In this document: positions 55,811-64,000 of the stretch, one piece after another | Numbering within the stretch: position 1 is the stretch's first letter | Layout of the letters: each line of letters begins with the position of its first letter | NCBI GenBank assembly: GCA_903934875.1 | Contig: CAIZPP010000116.1 | Span: forward strand, 20,974 to 84,973 | Direction of reading: 5' to 3' | DNA length: 64,000 nt | Source of the DNA: an uncultured Methylococcaceae bacterium | Lineage (GTDB): Bacteria; Pseudomonadota; Gammaproteobacteria; Methylococcales; Methylococcaceae | Translations under genes and position numbers: made by a program | The notes under the pieces: generated by a model | Seen by the model: only the letters and a program-made list of their open reading frames with translations | Database searches by the model: none | What the model was told of the DNA's origin: nothing

Positions 55811-57157
55811 ATGAAAACGCTGTACCAGCAAATCGATATCTTTAACGATGTTCCCGCACAAAGCTATAAGCAAAATCGCATTAATCAATTGAGTGCCCGT
55901 TCTGGTACTTTCACGGATAACATCAAACTCCCTGTCCACCGATGGTTCAAATATTCAGCAGGATTTTCTGCTGAATGGGCTGAACAACTTATACTTAAAC
56001 ACACTACATCAAGCCCAATAATTGTCCTTGATCCATTCGCCGGGTCTGGAACAACCTTACTTTCTGCTGACAAAGCTGGTGCAATTTCATATGGATATGA
56101 AAGTCATCCTTTTGTTTATCACATTGCATCTGCAAAACTCCTCTGGCATCTTGATGAGTATGAGTTCATGGAACTCGCTAACACTGTGCTTGAGACAGCG
56201 AAAGAGCTTTCCGTCAAGCTGAAGCCACCAGAAAACATCCCGCCCTTACTTCTAAAATGCTACACATCAGATTCCCTTTTAGGATTATTTTCTTTACGGG
56301 ATGCCTTCAACAATATCGTAACTCTCCAACAATCACAAGGACGATCAGCTTATTATGATTTAGTTTGGCTCACAATCACAGCAATATTACGACCGTGTAG
56401 CCATGTAGGGACTGCGCAATGGCAGTATATTCTTCCTAACAAACGAAAGGCTAATACACTAGACCCATTTGAAGCCTATAAAGCAAAAATTTATGAAATT
56501 TCTTCGGATATGATTTTTGCAAAACACGCTGGATTTGTGAAATCGGCTACGATGTATCCGCATGACGCTCGTGAGCAAGGGCTTCTCAAAAAGGCATCTG
56601 TTGATCTAGTTCTAACCTCACCGCCCTATCCAAATAACTATGACTATGCAGACGCGACGCGCCTTGAAATGACATTCTGGGGTGAAATTAATTCATGGGG
56701 CGACTTACAACATGCTGTGCGCCGTTTTATAATTAGGTCGAGTTCCCAACACTCAGCGGCAGAGCGATTACAACTAGATCAGTTGCTTGCAGATCAATTT
56801 GTTTCGCCAATAGTATCGGAACTTTCCGAAGTGTGTAATGATCTGGCTGAGATTCGGCTCACTAAGGGTGGCAAAAAAACCTACCATACAATGGTTGCGG
56901 CGTATTTTTGCGATTTAGCCAAAGTATTTCTTGCACTAAGGCCTATCTGCAAAACAGGCTCTACTGTCTGTTTTGTCATAGGCGACTCCGCACCGTATGG
57001 AGTATATGTTCCTGCCGAGGATTGGCTTGGGCGTCTTGCCGTTTCCGCTGGTTTCAAATCATTTTCCTTCGAGAAACTTAGGGATCGCAACATTAAGTGG
57101 AAAAACCGTAAGCACCGTGTCCCACTGCACGAAGGGCGTCTTTGGATTGAAGGATAG
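55811..57157 (+). CDS. DNA methyltransferase of N4-cytosine/N6-adenine type (R-M system 2)
   Basis: 448 residues. AdoMet-binding motif I is VLDPFAGSGTTLLSAD near residue 75, and the catalytic motif is VLTSPPYPNNYDYAD near residue 278. S-P-P-Y favours N4-cytosine methylation but does not exclude adenine. The order (FAGSGT before SPPY) is the gamma-like arrangement with a long insert between them. It has no clear ribosome-binding site; its first codons MKTLY come from a repeated family D end. AT-rich composition contrasts with its neighbours. The nuclease gene follows after 6 bp. Confidence 0.88.
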   Translation: MKTLYQQIDIFNDVPAQSYKQNRINQLSARSGTFTDNIKLPVHRWFKYSAGFSAEWAEQLILKHTTSSPIIVLDPFAGSGTTLLSADKAGAISYGYESHPFVYHIASAKLLWHLDEYEFMELANTVLETAKELSVKLKPPENIPPLLLKCYTSDSLLGLFSLRDAFNNIVTLQQSQGRSAYYDLVWLTITAILRPCSHVGTAQWQYILPNKRKANTLDPFEAYKAKIYEISSDMIFAKHAGFVKSATMYPHDAREQGLLKKASVDLVLTSPPYPNNYDYADATRLEMTFWGEINSWGDLQHAVRRFIIRSSSQHSAAERLQLDQLLADQFVSPIVSELSEVCNDLAEIRLTKGGKKTYHTMVAAYFCDLAKVFLALRPICKTGSTVCFVIGDSAPYGVYVPAEDWLGRLAVSAGFKSFSFEKLRDRNIKWKNRKHRVPLHEGRLWIEG

Positions 57158-57163
57158 AATATA

Positions 57164-58036
57164 ATGGCTAAGTCACCCTCGCATAAATTTGGCCAAATCA
57201 TCGGCGACCTTCTTGAAGAAATCATGGAGCCACAGTTCCATGCATTTTGTAGTGGACGGAATCTATATCTTGACAAAAAGGGTGTGCGTCAGGGAGTGCG
57301 CAATGGCAAAAAGGTTACATGGCTAGATAAATTCAACAATGAACACGACTTGGATTTTGTTATTGAAAAGGGCGGATCAAGCAAGCATCGTGGTCGTCCA
57401 GTTGCATTCATAGAAGCAGCATGGAGACGCTATACAAAACACTCTCGCAACAAAGCACAAGAAATCCAAGGAGCTATCCTGCCAATCTGTGAAAAACATG
57501 AGTGGGACAAGCCATTTCTTGGTGCTATTCTGGCCGGTGTTTTTACCGAGGGATCGCTCACACAAATGCGTTCATCTGGTTTTGAATTAGTCTTGTTTCC
57601 TTATGAAAGTATAGTTTCGGCGTTCGCCTCTATTGGTATAAAAGCAGGTTTCGATGAGGACACTCCTGATGCAGAGTTTGATGATACTATCAGCAAGATT
57701 GAGACATTAAATCATCAACAATGGTCATCGCTAAAAGCACATTTAACGGAAAGCAACAAAGCTTTGCTAGAATGCTTTTTCAATAGATTGCAGGACACGC
57801 TAGACAGAGGTATTGAATTAGTTGTCCTGATACCTTTGCATGGCCAACAAAACGAATTTCAATCTATAGATGATGCTATCGCGTTTATAACAACATATGA
57901 TGAAATTGGCAAATTTGATGGTCAATTCAGAAAATACGACGCAATTGTCAAATACAGCAATGGTGACCGTATTGACGCGTCATTTCAGGACAAAGTTAAA
58001 GCTATTAACTTCTTGAACTATGTCGCTGGCAAGTGA
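57164..58036 (+). CDS. Type II restriction endonuclease, PD-(D/E)XK-like (R-M system 2)
   Basis: 290 residues. The probable active site is HDLDFVIEKGGSS, then GRPVAFIEAAWRRYTKHS near residue 80-95, giving D...E-x-A as in several PD-(D/E)XK restriction enzymes. The rest is mixed helix and strand without a second domain. It lies 6 bp after a methylase with similar base composition, so a cognate nuclease is the best reading. The recognition site cannot be read. A family D left end begins 2 bp after its stop. Confidence 0.72.
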   Translation: MAKSPSHKFGQIIGDLLEEIMEPQFHAFCSGRNLYLDKKGVRQGVRNGKKVTWLDKFNNEHDLDFVIEKGGSSKHRGRPVAFIEAAWRRYTKHSRNKAQEIQGAILPICEKHEWDKPFLGAILAGVFTEGSLTQMRSSGFELVLFPYESIVSAFASIGIKAGFDEDTPDAEFDDTISKIETLNHQQWSSLKAHLTESNKALLECFFNRLQDTLDRGIELVVLIPLHGQQNEFQSIDDAIAFITTYDEIGKFDGQFRKYDAIVKYSNGDRIDASFQDKVKAINFLNYVAGK

Positions 58037-58037
58037 C

Positions 58038-58059
58038 TACAGCTTTTTCATCTTCAGAT
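58038..58059 (+). repeat. Family D left-end fragment after R-M system 2
   Basis: TACAGCTTTTTCATCTTCAG matches TACAGCGTTTTCATCTTTAA with few changes. No right end follows before the next gene. Confidence 0.6.
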
Positions 58060-58111
58060 TACTGAGTTCAATGTTCAAATAATTCCAGACGAAGAATCAC
58101 GCCAAAATCTG

Positions 58112-60214
58112 TTAGAACTTCAACGTCGCACTAACGCGGAACATCCTTGGTTCCACCGGATGGAAGGTCGTGCCGTCCACGCCATTCGGGTTCAGCCCCA
58201 AGCGCACGTCATTCTGGGTGCGGTAGACATCTTGGTAGGCGATATCATTCTGCTTGGAATTGAATAGGTTGAAAATATCGAGTTCCAGTTTATAAGCATC
58301 TTGCTGGTAACCCAGCCCAAGGCTGACTAGCGTGGTGCTGCCGGCGTTGAGGGTGTTGCCCACGTTCAGCGGCACATCGCCGAAGTGGCGTAGGCGGCTG
58401 GTGGCAAAGAATCCTTTGCTGAGGTCAACCACCGCCCCGGCGGTGATGACACGGCGCACCGAATTGGGAACGCGGCTTTGGTCTTGCGGCACACCGGTAT
58501 AATTGGCGGCGGAGAAGGCAAAGTCCGCGTCCAAGGTTAGCCAATGGGTAGGCTTGTAGTAATTGGTCCATTCCACTCCATAACGCACACTGGGTCCGGT
58601 CGGATCGTTGGTACCCGAGTCGCCACTCCAGACAAGCTCGGAATCTGAATGCAAATACCATACGGCTAAGGTGGTGTTAAGCCCTGGCACATATCCGCTG
58701 CGGACACCGACTTCGCCCCCGCGCTGGCGTGTTAGCGGCGAGGTGGGGGTAACGGTCGCCCCGTTGGGATCAATGGTCGTGGTAGCCCCCCGTGCGTCGT
58801 TGGAATGAAAGCCGTAACCCATGTTGATAAAAAACTCGTTATCGGCCCACGGCCCAAATATAAAACTTAGCTTCGGGCTGATAATTCCCCGATACTTGCT
58901 ACCAGAATTGGTTCCGCCCACCAGGTCGGTGACATCAAAGCCATAAAAATCTCCACGCAGTCCGGCGACGGTTTTAAATTTGCTCAGCCATTGGGTCTGG
59001 TTGCGGACAAACAAACCGCCCACTGTCTCGCCGACATTGTTCAGCGTATCCGTCTTGAAAACCACGCGGTTGACGGTCTGATTCAGCCCTAGGCCGCTGA
59101 TCTGGTCGTGGCGCACTAGGAAGCCGACGCTGTTGTCCATATCGAAGCCGAACCAGCGGTTGAACCAAGTCTGCTCGCCATTGGCCCCGCCCACCCAGCG
59201 GCGCTCTTTTTGTTCCATCTGATCGCCTAATGCGGGATAGTTGAGATAGCCAGTAAAGTTGGAGTACAGATCGAGATCGGAATACAGCACATAGGCATTG
59301 AGATTGTTCTTCCAGGAATCGCCCCGGCTCCAAACATTGGTGGAGAAGCTGTAGCGATTGGTGATGCCGCCGTCGCTGGGGTCGCCCGAGCCATAAATAT
59401 TCAACCCCTCGTATTGCACGGCGTAAAGCGGAATTTGGTTGGTGGCGGTCCACGAGTTGTGGTAAGCCTTGGCGTTTAGGGACAGTCCCCAATCGCTGTT
59501 GTCAATGCTGTAACGCACCATGCCGTTAAACTTATTCGTATCCTCGGGCACCTGCCAAATGCCGTTGTAGGCGTTGAATTCGCCGGCGTAGAGCAAATCA
59601 CCATCGCCGAGTTTGTCGGAATTGGCAGCGACCAAGCGGTAGAAATCATAAGACCCTCCGGTAAACTTGACAAAGCCCTGGTCCAGTTTGTGCATCGTGT
59701 GCATACGCGCATAACCGGCGGAAGAGAAATCCCCCATGTCGGCATAATAAGGCCCCTTGCCGTATTCAACCCTGTCCACCAGTTCGGGAATGACACTATT
59801 GAGGTCCAGATAGCCTTGGCCGTGGGCATGGGTGGGCATGTTCATAGGCACACCGTCCACCATGGTGGAAAAGTCGGTGCCGTGGTCCAGGTTGAAACCG
59901 CGCAGAAAATACTGGTTGGCCTTGCCGGACCCGCTGTGCTGGGTGGCCATCATGCCGGGGACGGTCTCAATCAATTCGCCGACACGGGACAATGGTCGGT
60001 ATTGGAATTCCGGCTGGCCTACCACGCCTTGAGAGGCGGAAGACTCGGAGCCGATTAAGTCACTCGCCCTGCCTTCCACTTCTACCGTTTCCATCATCGC
60101 TGGCTCTTCGCCGTCTGATGCGGATTTGGGTTGAGGATGGGAATGGGCCAGCAAACAATTCAAACTAATTAACACCCCAAAGCCAAAGCTTACGCATTTT
60201 ATATAGGTGCGCAC
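58112..60214 (-). CDS. TonB-dependent outer-membrane receptor
   Basis: 700 residues. The signal peptide covers about MRTYIKCVSFGFGVLISLNC with cleavage near AHS-HPQ. A TonB-box-like METVEVEGRAS follows. The plug includes VGELIETVPGMMATQH, NQYFLRGFNLDHGTDF, VDGVPMNMPTHAHGQGY and VEYGKGPYYADMGDFSSAG; the H-A-H motif in the plug is typical of a receptor subgroup linked to metals. The barrel ends EPRMFRVSATLKF. Substrate is unknown. It faces R-M system 2 (convergent) and diverges from nothing closer than 400 bp. Confidence 0.92.
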   Translation of the reverse strand: MRTYIKCVSFGFGVLISLNCLLAHSHPQPKSASDGEEPAMMETVEVEGRASDLIGSESSASQGVVGQPEFQYRPLSRVGELIETVPGMMATQHSGSGKANQYFLRGFNLDHGTDFSTMVDGVPMNMPTHAHGQGYLDLNSVIPELVDRVEYGKGPYYADMGDFSSAGYARMHTMHKLDQGFVKFTGGSYDFYRLVAANSDKLGDGDLLYAGEFNAYNGIWQVPEDTNKFNGMVRYSIDNSDWGLSLNAKAYHNSWTATNQIPLYAVQYEGLNIYGSGDPSDGGITNRYSFSTNVWSRGDSWKNNLNAYVLYSDLDLYSNFTGYLNYPALGDQMEQKERRWVGGANGEQTWFNRWFGFDMDNSVGFLVRHDQISGLGLNQTVNRVVFKTDTLNNVGETVGGLFVRNQTQWLSKFKTVAGLRGDFYGFDVTDLVGGTNSGSKYRGIISPKLSFIFGPWADNEFFINMGYGFHSNDARGATTTIDPNGATVTPTSPLTRQRGGEVGVRSGYVPGLNTTLAVWYLHSDSELVWSGDSGTNDPTGPSVRYGVEWTNYYKPTHWLTLDADFAFSAANYTGVPQDQSRVPNSVRRVITAGAVVDLSKGFFATSRLRHFGDVPLNVGNTLNAGSTTLVSLGLGYQQDAYKLELDIFNLFNSKQNDIAYQDVYRTQNDVRLGLNPNGVDGTTFHPVEPRMFRVSATLKF

Positions 60215-60624
60215 AATATACCTTTATTATTATAATTTATGGCGGCAATCTATTAAACCGCCTGAGGAGTGCGGCGACGAGTCACCGCATTCCAGTTCGC
60301 TTAACGAAGAGGTTCCAAATCATATCCCCAAACTGGCTTTTTTGGCCCCGGCGTATCGCCGAAAGGGCCTTCTTTGCCACAGCCGGTCAATACAATAGAC
60401 AATAACAAAATAATGCATGGAAAAGTTTTTGACAGCATTCAATCTCCCGTCTTGATGATGGTAATTGCGTTGATGTTTGAAGTGAACCCATGGAAAGAAG
60501 GTGTTGCTGGCATTTCGCCAATAAGACGTTTGCCAAAGTCAGTCGATTTGAGATGAAGCCTGACCGGGCATCCATGTCCCCGTCAGGCGTGAAAACAGGC
60601 TTTTCCTCTGCCTGGTGGTTAGGC
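60215..60624. other. Gap upstream of the second TonB receptor
   Basis: 410 bp without a supported gene. It contains a fragment of the family B core (GGAGTGCGGCGACGAGTC, near 60266-60283) and a CCTGACCGGGCATCCATGTC/CCGTCAGG palindrome (about 60560-60588) that could terminate the small gene at 60625-61026. Confidence 0.45.
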
Positions 60625-61026
60625 CTAATTTTTTACCTTGCCATCGGCGGTTATTTTGCCTTCGCCTTTGTAGTATACAATTTCTTCATCCAATTTCTTT
60701 TTGCAATGTTCAAAAAGGGGCGTGGCCTCATCCAAGTTATTGGCTTCCAGAGCCGCAATCGCTTTTTTCATGTCGGAAGAACCTATTTCCATAGGCATGG
60801 TGCTCAACTCTTTATAGGACTCCAACGCGAGTTTTCTCCCGATTTTTGCCTGTTCCAGTGCAGCCGGAATATCTTTCTTCTGGGCGGCATCCAGTCCTTT
60901 GGTGCAGGCATCCGTCACCTCAATAATATTCTTCGGGGGGTTGGCATACCTTCCACCGGCATAGCCCATGCTAGTTACAAGGCCCAATACTACGACGCAC
61001 AGCACACGAAACGAGTTATTCTTCAT
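60625..61026 (-). CDS. Small periplasmic helical protein, unknown (SmbP-like size and layout)
   Basis: 133 residues. The signal peptide MKNNSFRVLCVVVLGLVTSM ends near GYA-GGR. The mature part is helical with regular Ala/Lys spacing (CTKGLDAAQKKDIPAALEQA, IAALEANNLDEATPLFEHC), resembling four-helix metal- or heme-binding periplasmic proteins in size. The two Cys could form a disulfide. GAGGAG lies 8 bp before ATG 61026. I do not recognise a specific family. Confidence 0.7.
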   Translation of the reverse strand: MKNNSFRVLCVVVLGLVTSMGYAGGRYANPPKNIIEVTDACTKGLDAAQKKDIPAALEQAKIGRKLALESYKELSTMPMEIGSSDMKKAIAALEANNLDEATPLFEHCKKKLDEEIVYYKGEGKITADGKVKN

Positions 61027-61596
61027 ACAAACTCCTCAGAATTTTCAATAGTTTTTTGGCAGACAAAACCCCGCATTACCCTGCCATTATATTGGGGGCA
61101 AAGCGGGGCCATAACCGGCAATAGGAATTGTCGGCTGATTGAACAATGTTCAACTACTACACTATTCAGCAAAAGCTATGCCACATACAAAGTAGCAATC
61201 AATATAATCATTAAATCAGGGGTTTGGATATTGCAACTGAGAATAATAAAGCAGTACTACCCATCTTTATTTTTGAGCCATATGCCACACACAATGATGG
61301 ATATGACACGATGATAAAATGCCTGCTTACTCGCACACCCTGCAATCCCAACATCCACGCAAATTTGTTTGCACCCCCGACGATGAAAGCCATACCAAGT
61401 AGAGCACGCTGCGCGTACCTTCAAGTGCATACAATGGGCAGCACCCTGTTCATCCCAAATCCGGCAATTCGGTAATATTTACATTGTTTTGGGTTTTAAA
61501 ATCATGATAGATTAGCGCCGTTCGCTTGGTCTTAAGGATTTAAGATCAAACTTACGCGCATTAGCCCCAACGAATAAAAAACTTAAGAGGTAGAAC
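61027..61596. promoter_or_regulatory. Gap upstream of the HbpS-like gene with shared motif
   Basis: 570 bp. It contains AGCCATATGCCACACACAAT (about 61276-61295) and GATATGACACGAT (61300-61312), related to motifs upstream of the copper ATPase and the metal operon. No gene is supported. AAGAGG 7 bp before 61597 is the HbpS-like ribosome-binding site. Confidence 0.4.
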
Positions 61597-62418
61597 ATGA
61601 AAAAATTGACCATACTCTCGTTTACATTGAACTCGGCAGTTCTGGCATTTGCCAACCAAAACGCTGTCGCATCATGCGCAGACATTATTACCGCCTTCGG
61701 CAACGCAGGCGGCGCAGCCGCAGTCTCGGCGGTTGTAGGCACGGCGGACAATGGTGGCTATGGCCTGCCCATGTGGGTGACCGCCGTGGACGAGACCGGC
61801 AAGGTCTGCGGTGTCATCAACACATCCGGCCAAGCCGGTAACGCCAACATTGGCAATTATTCCTGGCTGGGCAGCCGTGTGATCTCCGCCCAAAAGGCCA
61901 ATACCGCCAATGCTTTCAGCTTGAACGGCTTTTCCATCTCCTCGGGCAATCTCTATGGCTTGACGTTGCCTGGCGGTAGCCTGAACAACCTCCCGTTCAG
62001 CAATCCAGTCGATGCCACCACGGCTTACTTGGGCGATGCCGCAACTTTTGCCACTAATTCCGACCCGCTGAACAACAAGCGCATTGGCGGGATTAACACG
62101 TTTGGCGGCGGCTTGGCGCTTTACAACAGCAGCAAGATCAAAGTTGGCGCGATTGGTGTCTCCGGCGACACCTCCTGCACCGACCATGCCGTCGCGTGGA
62201 AAATCCGCGCCCTCCTCAATCTGAATCATGTTCCAGGCGGCTTTGTCTCCGGTTGGTCAGGAACGCCGGGATTCAGCGTGTTAGGCGATGAGCTTATCAT
62301 TGACACATCAGGCAATAGTGTCGCCAACACCTATTATCAAGTCAGTTGCGCCCATAATAAGATATCCAACCCGAATGCGGGTGCGCCAACTGGCGTAATC
62401 ATCACCAATACCCCTTAA
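61597..62418 (+). CDS. Exported HbpS/GlcG-family (DUF336) protein
   Basis: 273 residues. The signal peptide MKKLTILSFTLNSAVLAFAN ends near VASC. The fold is recognised from AVDETGKVCGVINTSG, SRVISAQKANTANAFSL, FGGGLALYNSSKIKVGAIGVSG and CTDHAVAWKIRALL, matching the D..G.....KA..A...GG.P....G...GAIGVSG pattern of HbpS/GlcG proteins. Family members bind heme or corrinoids or sense oxidants. Three Cys suggest a disulfide in the periplasm. A terminator follows. Confidence 0.82.
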   Translation: MKKLTILSFTLNSAVLAFANQNAVASCADIITAFGNAGGAAAVSAVVGTADNGGYGLPMWVTAVDETGKVCGVINTSGQAGNANIGNYSWLGSRVISAQKANTANAFSLNGFSISSGNLYGLTLPGGSLNNLPFSNPVDATTAYLGDAATFATNSDPLNNKRIGGINTFGGGLALYNSSKIKVGAIGVSGDTSCTDHAVAWKIRALLNLNHVPGGFVSGWSGTPGFSVLGDELIIDTSGNSVANTYYQVSCAHNKISNPNAGAPTGVIITNTP

Positions 62419-62483
62419 AAACCTTTGGTGACCTAAGCAGTGGGCTAGACTCCAAGGCTGGACGGTTGCTATTTGCACCATGC

Positions 62484-62510
62484 AGGCCCCGCCACGGGGC
62501 CTGTTTTTTT
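62484..62510 (+). terminator. Rho-independent terminator
   Basis: AGGCCCCGCCACGGGGCCT followed by GTTTTTTT, 66 bp after the HbpS-like stop. Confidence 0.93.
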
Positions 62511-62511
62511 G

Positions 62512-62657
62512 GGCTTCCCGCTTAAGGGGACAGTTATACCAAAGGCTTAACCGTTCGCCCTGAGCTTGTCGAAGGGTGGATGGTTAAGCCGTTCATGGTT
62601 CGACAAGCCTACCACGAACGGCTTAACCATAAAATGTCCCGCCTTAAGTGGAAAGCC
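62512..62657. repeat. Dispersed repeat C variant with long outer inverted repeats
   Basis: Outer arms GGCTTCCCGCTTAAGGGGAC and TGTCCCGCCTTAAGTGGAAA are imperfect complements. Inside are CCTGAGCTTGTCGAAGGG and TTCATGGTTCGACAAGCC, the C arms. The element fills the gap to the next gene. Confidence 0.8.
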
Positions 62658-62699
62658 GTTTTTTCTGAATGACGATTCACGGGAGCAGCCAGTGTGACC

Positions 62700-63350
62700 A
62701 TGCGTAAACCTGTCTTGTTAGTATTGCTGTTGCTTGCGGCGATCATTGCCGCCAACGCGGCCTATTATTGGTTTGTCGCAAAATTAGGCGAGCATGGTGA
62801 AGAAGTCTCATTGCCCGCAGCCTACAACAAGCCTGTTATCGTTCCGCCGCCCATGGACTCCCTTGGGCATGGCGCACGCATGCCGACGCCCGAAGAGTTG
62901 GAGGACGAGGCCCACTACAACGATCAGCAAGTGGCCAAAGCACACGAATCGCTCAACGACCCGGCCCCTGAGAAAAGAGTGGGGGGCGTGGAGCAGTTAA
63001 GCGCCTTCCCCACACCCGAATCCGAACAAATTCTAAGCAATACTTTGCGCATGGATTTCGACCCTGAAGTGCGCAGAGCGGCGGCGCAAAGCCTATCCGT
63101 GTTCAAACAACCGACACAAGAAACGGTGACGGCATTGCTGGCGGCCTTGCAGGATGACAGTGAGGCGGTGCAAAGGGAAGCACTGACTACCCTGACTAGG
63201 ATTGCGGGAGGAATGGAGAACGGCTCGCCGCCTTTCAAGTCGCTACTCGCCGACCTCGGCAACCAGACTAGGGCCAAACGCATGAAACCTGGGGTACGCC
63301 AATCACTACGCGCATTTTTGCAGGACCAGCAGCCTTCTGGGTTCCATTGA
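62700..63350 (+). CDS. Membrane-anchored HEAT-repeat protein
   Basis: About 216 residues. A single N-terminal helix (PVLLVLLLLAAIIAANAAYYW) anchors it. After a linker with PPPMDSLGHGARMPTPEELE come HEAT-like repeats at about residues 90-190: EKRVGGVEQLSAFPTPES, DPEVRRAAAQSLSVFK and DSEAVQREALTTLTRIAGG. It is a scaffold type and the partner is unknown. ATG 62700 is preferred over GTG 62694. It converges on the TPR fragment. Confidence 0.75.
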   Translation: MRKPVLLVLLLLAAIIAANAAYYWFVAKLGEHGEEVSLPAAYNKPVIVPPPMDSLGHGARMPTPEELEDEAHYNDQQVAKAHESLNDPAPEKRVGGVEQLSAFPTPESEQILSNTLRMDFDPEVRRAAAQSLSVFKQPTQETVTALLAALQDDSEAVQREALTTLTRIAGGMENGSPPFKSLLADLGNQTRAKRMKPGVRQSLRAFLQDQQPSGFH

Positions 63351-63358
63351 TGCACAGT

Positions 63359-63846
63359 TTACTCCACCGCCCGCAACGCTTCCAGCAACAGGATGATCTC
63401 AACGGCTTGGTCGTAGCTTAAGGCGGGGTTGTCGGCAAGGGTGGTATCACGCTGGCCGGCGGCAATCGCATTTAGCGTGTCGAAGAAAACATGCGATCCG
63501 TTTTCATTATCCCTGTCTGTTTTCTGTAGCCCTTCGTCAATTAGCTTTTGCGCCCCGTCGCGGTCCTGTGCCAACAGGGCTGGTGCGATAGCGGCACACA
63601 AAAAGCCACTGGCTTGGTGGTTTTCACCTCCGTCGCGGCGGTAGGCTAGGAATAGTTCCAACGCCTTGCGACGGGCCTCTCCGGCGGCTTGGGTATTGCC
63701 GTCACTGGCCTCAATCTCGTTGAGGATGTTCCAGGCATTCCAAGGCTGGGTGGCATGGCCGAACGATTCACTGCGTTTAATGGCTTGAAGAATTTGATCT
63801 CGTGCCTCTGCGGTTCGACCGAGTTTGAACAAGCTCCCGGCAAGAC
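63359..63846 (-). pseudogene. TPR-type protein, 5' end removed by an inserted element
   Basis: About 160 native residues remain, with TPR-like pairs GSLFKLGRTAEARDQILQAI, AARKALELF-like helices and ALSYDQAVEIILLLEALRAVE at the C-terminus. The frame stays open to 63886, but codons beyond 63846 (MPVEWVAEWRG) are translated 23-bp terminal repeats of the adjacent element. The native N-terminus is therefore missing. Confidence 0.7.
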
Positions 63847-64000
63847 TGTGTATTCCACGCCATTCGGCCACCCATTCCACGGGCATCCGGCCACCTAGTC
63901 CACGCTGATTCGGCCACCCAATCCACGGCCATTCGGCCAGGCGGTCGGAGCGAAGCGACGCTGGGTTTTTGCAGTTAATCAGGGGGTGCCGGACCGGTCA
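63847..64000. mobile_element. Terminus of an IS21-like element, continuing beyond the window
   Basis: Four tandem 23-bp units run from 63848 to 63939, each ending CATTCGGCCA-like (CGCCATTCGGCCA, GGGCATCCGGCCA, CGCTGATTCGGCCA, GGCCATTCGGCCA) after a conserved ATTCCACG/GTCCACG/ATCCACG. Multiple short terminal repeats of this kind and a TGT start are typical of IS21-family ends. GGCGGTCGGAGCGAAGCGAC follows as the start of the interior. The transposase would lie right of 64000. IS21 assignment is from pattern memory. Confidence 0.6.

Overview
The window reads as chromosomal DNA of a gammaproteobacterium. The evidence is the clpX-clpP-tig block followed by tRNA-Leu, a full-length mfd, dapB, a RibB with a RibA-like tail, glyA, ccmDEF and an RNase PH. 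A copper-type P1B ATPase, CopC, two TonB-dependent receptors and a membrane pyrophosphatase fit a Methylococcales-like (methanotroph-type) bacterium, but that placement is inference and no methane oxidation gene is present. Core genes are GC-rich. Two restriction-modification modules are visibly AT-richer and look acquired.

Layout. 1-3107: clpX (5' part only), clpP, tig and tRNA-Leu(UAG), all on the minus strand. 3108-6700: a sulfatase-modifying-factor fragment, an Rpn-family nuclease overlapping a class II aldolase-like gene, and a small cupin. 6714-12072: mfd, dapB, and convergent tsaB carrying an in-frame palindromic insertion. 12320-15547 (minus): a four-gene YcaO/TOMM-type RiPP-like cluster whose first gene ends in a Cys/Ser/Gly tail. 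A LytS/LytTR two-component pair (15761-17877) diverges from it. 17899-26999 (minus): glyA, ribD, a type II R-M system (C5 methylase plus HNH nuclease) inserted in the riboflavin genes, ribE, ribB and a YejF-like double ABC ATPase.

27196-35274: an AmmeMemoRadiSam-type radical SAM enzyme, ccmD-ccmE-ccmF without the other ccm genes, rph and hppA with a clear terminator. 35397-37330: an overlapping AAA(DUF3696-like)+PIN pair, probably a defence or toxin module. A TPR gene and a gutted AAA ATPase follow. 39553-55147: metal-handling genes. These are a PepSY-TM protein, a TonB receptor, a CopA-like ATPase and a tightly coupled seven-gene operon: Asp-box propeller, CopC, membrane-anchored protein, large exported protein, LolD/MacB-type ATPase, FtsX-like permease and ZnuA-like binding protein. 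55811-58036: a second R-M system bracketed by inverted-repeat ends. 58112-64000: a second TonB receptor, a small periplasmic protein, an HbpS/GlcG-like protein, a HEAT protein, and a TPR gene cut by what looks like an IS21-type element running off the window.

The gaps are packed with dispersed repeats. The two most informative are MITE-like families: an AT-rich element of about 123 bp ending in TACAGCGTTTTCATC (here family D), and a 144-bp element ending in TAACTGATGTTACG (family B) with a GC-rich core hairpin. Family D ends abut several stop codons and appear to provide the start codon of two genes. The best candidates for undescribed biology are the YcaO cluster with its precursor-like tail, the seven-gene metal operon, and the AAA+PIN pair.
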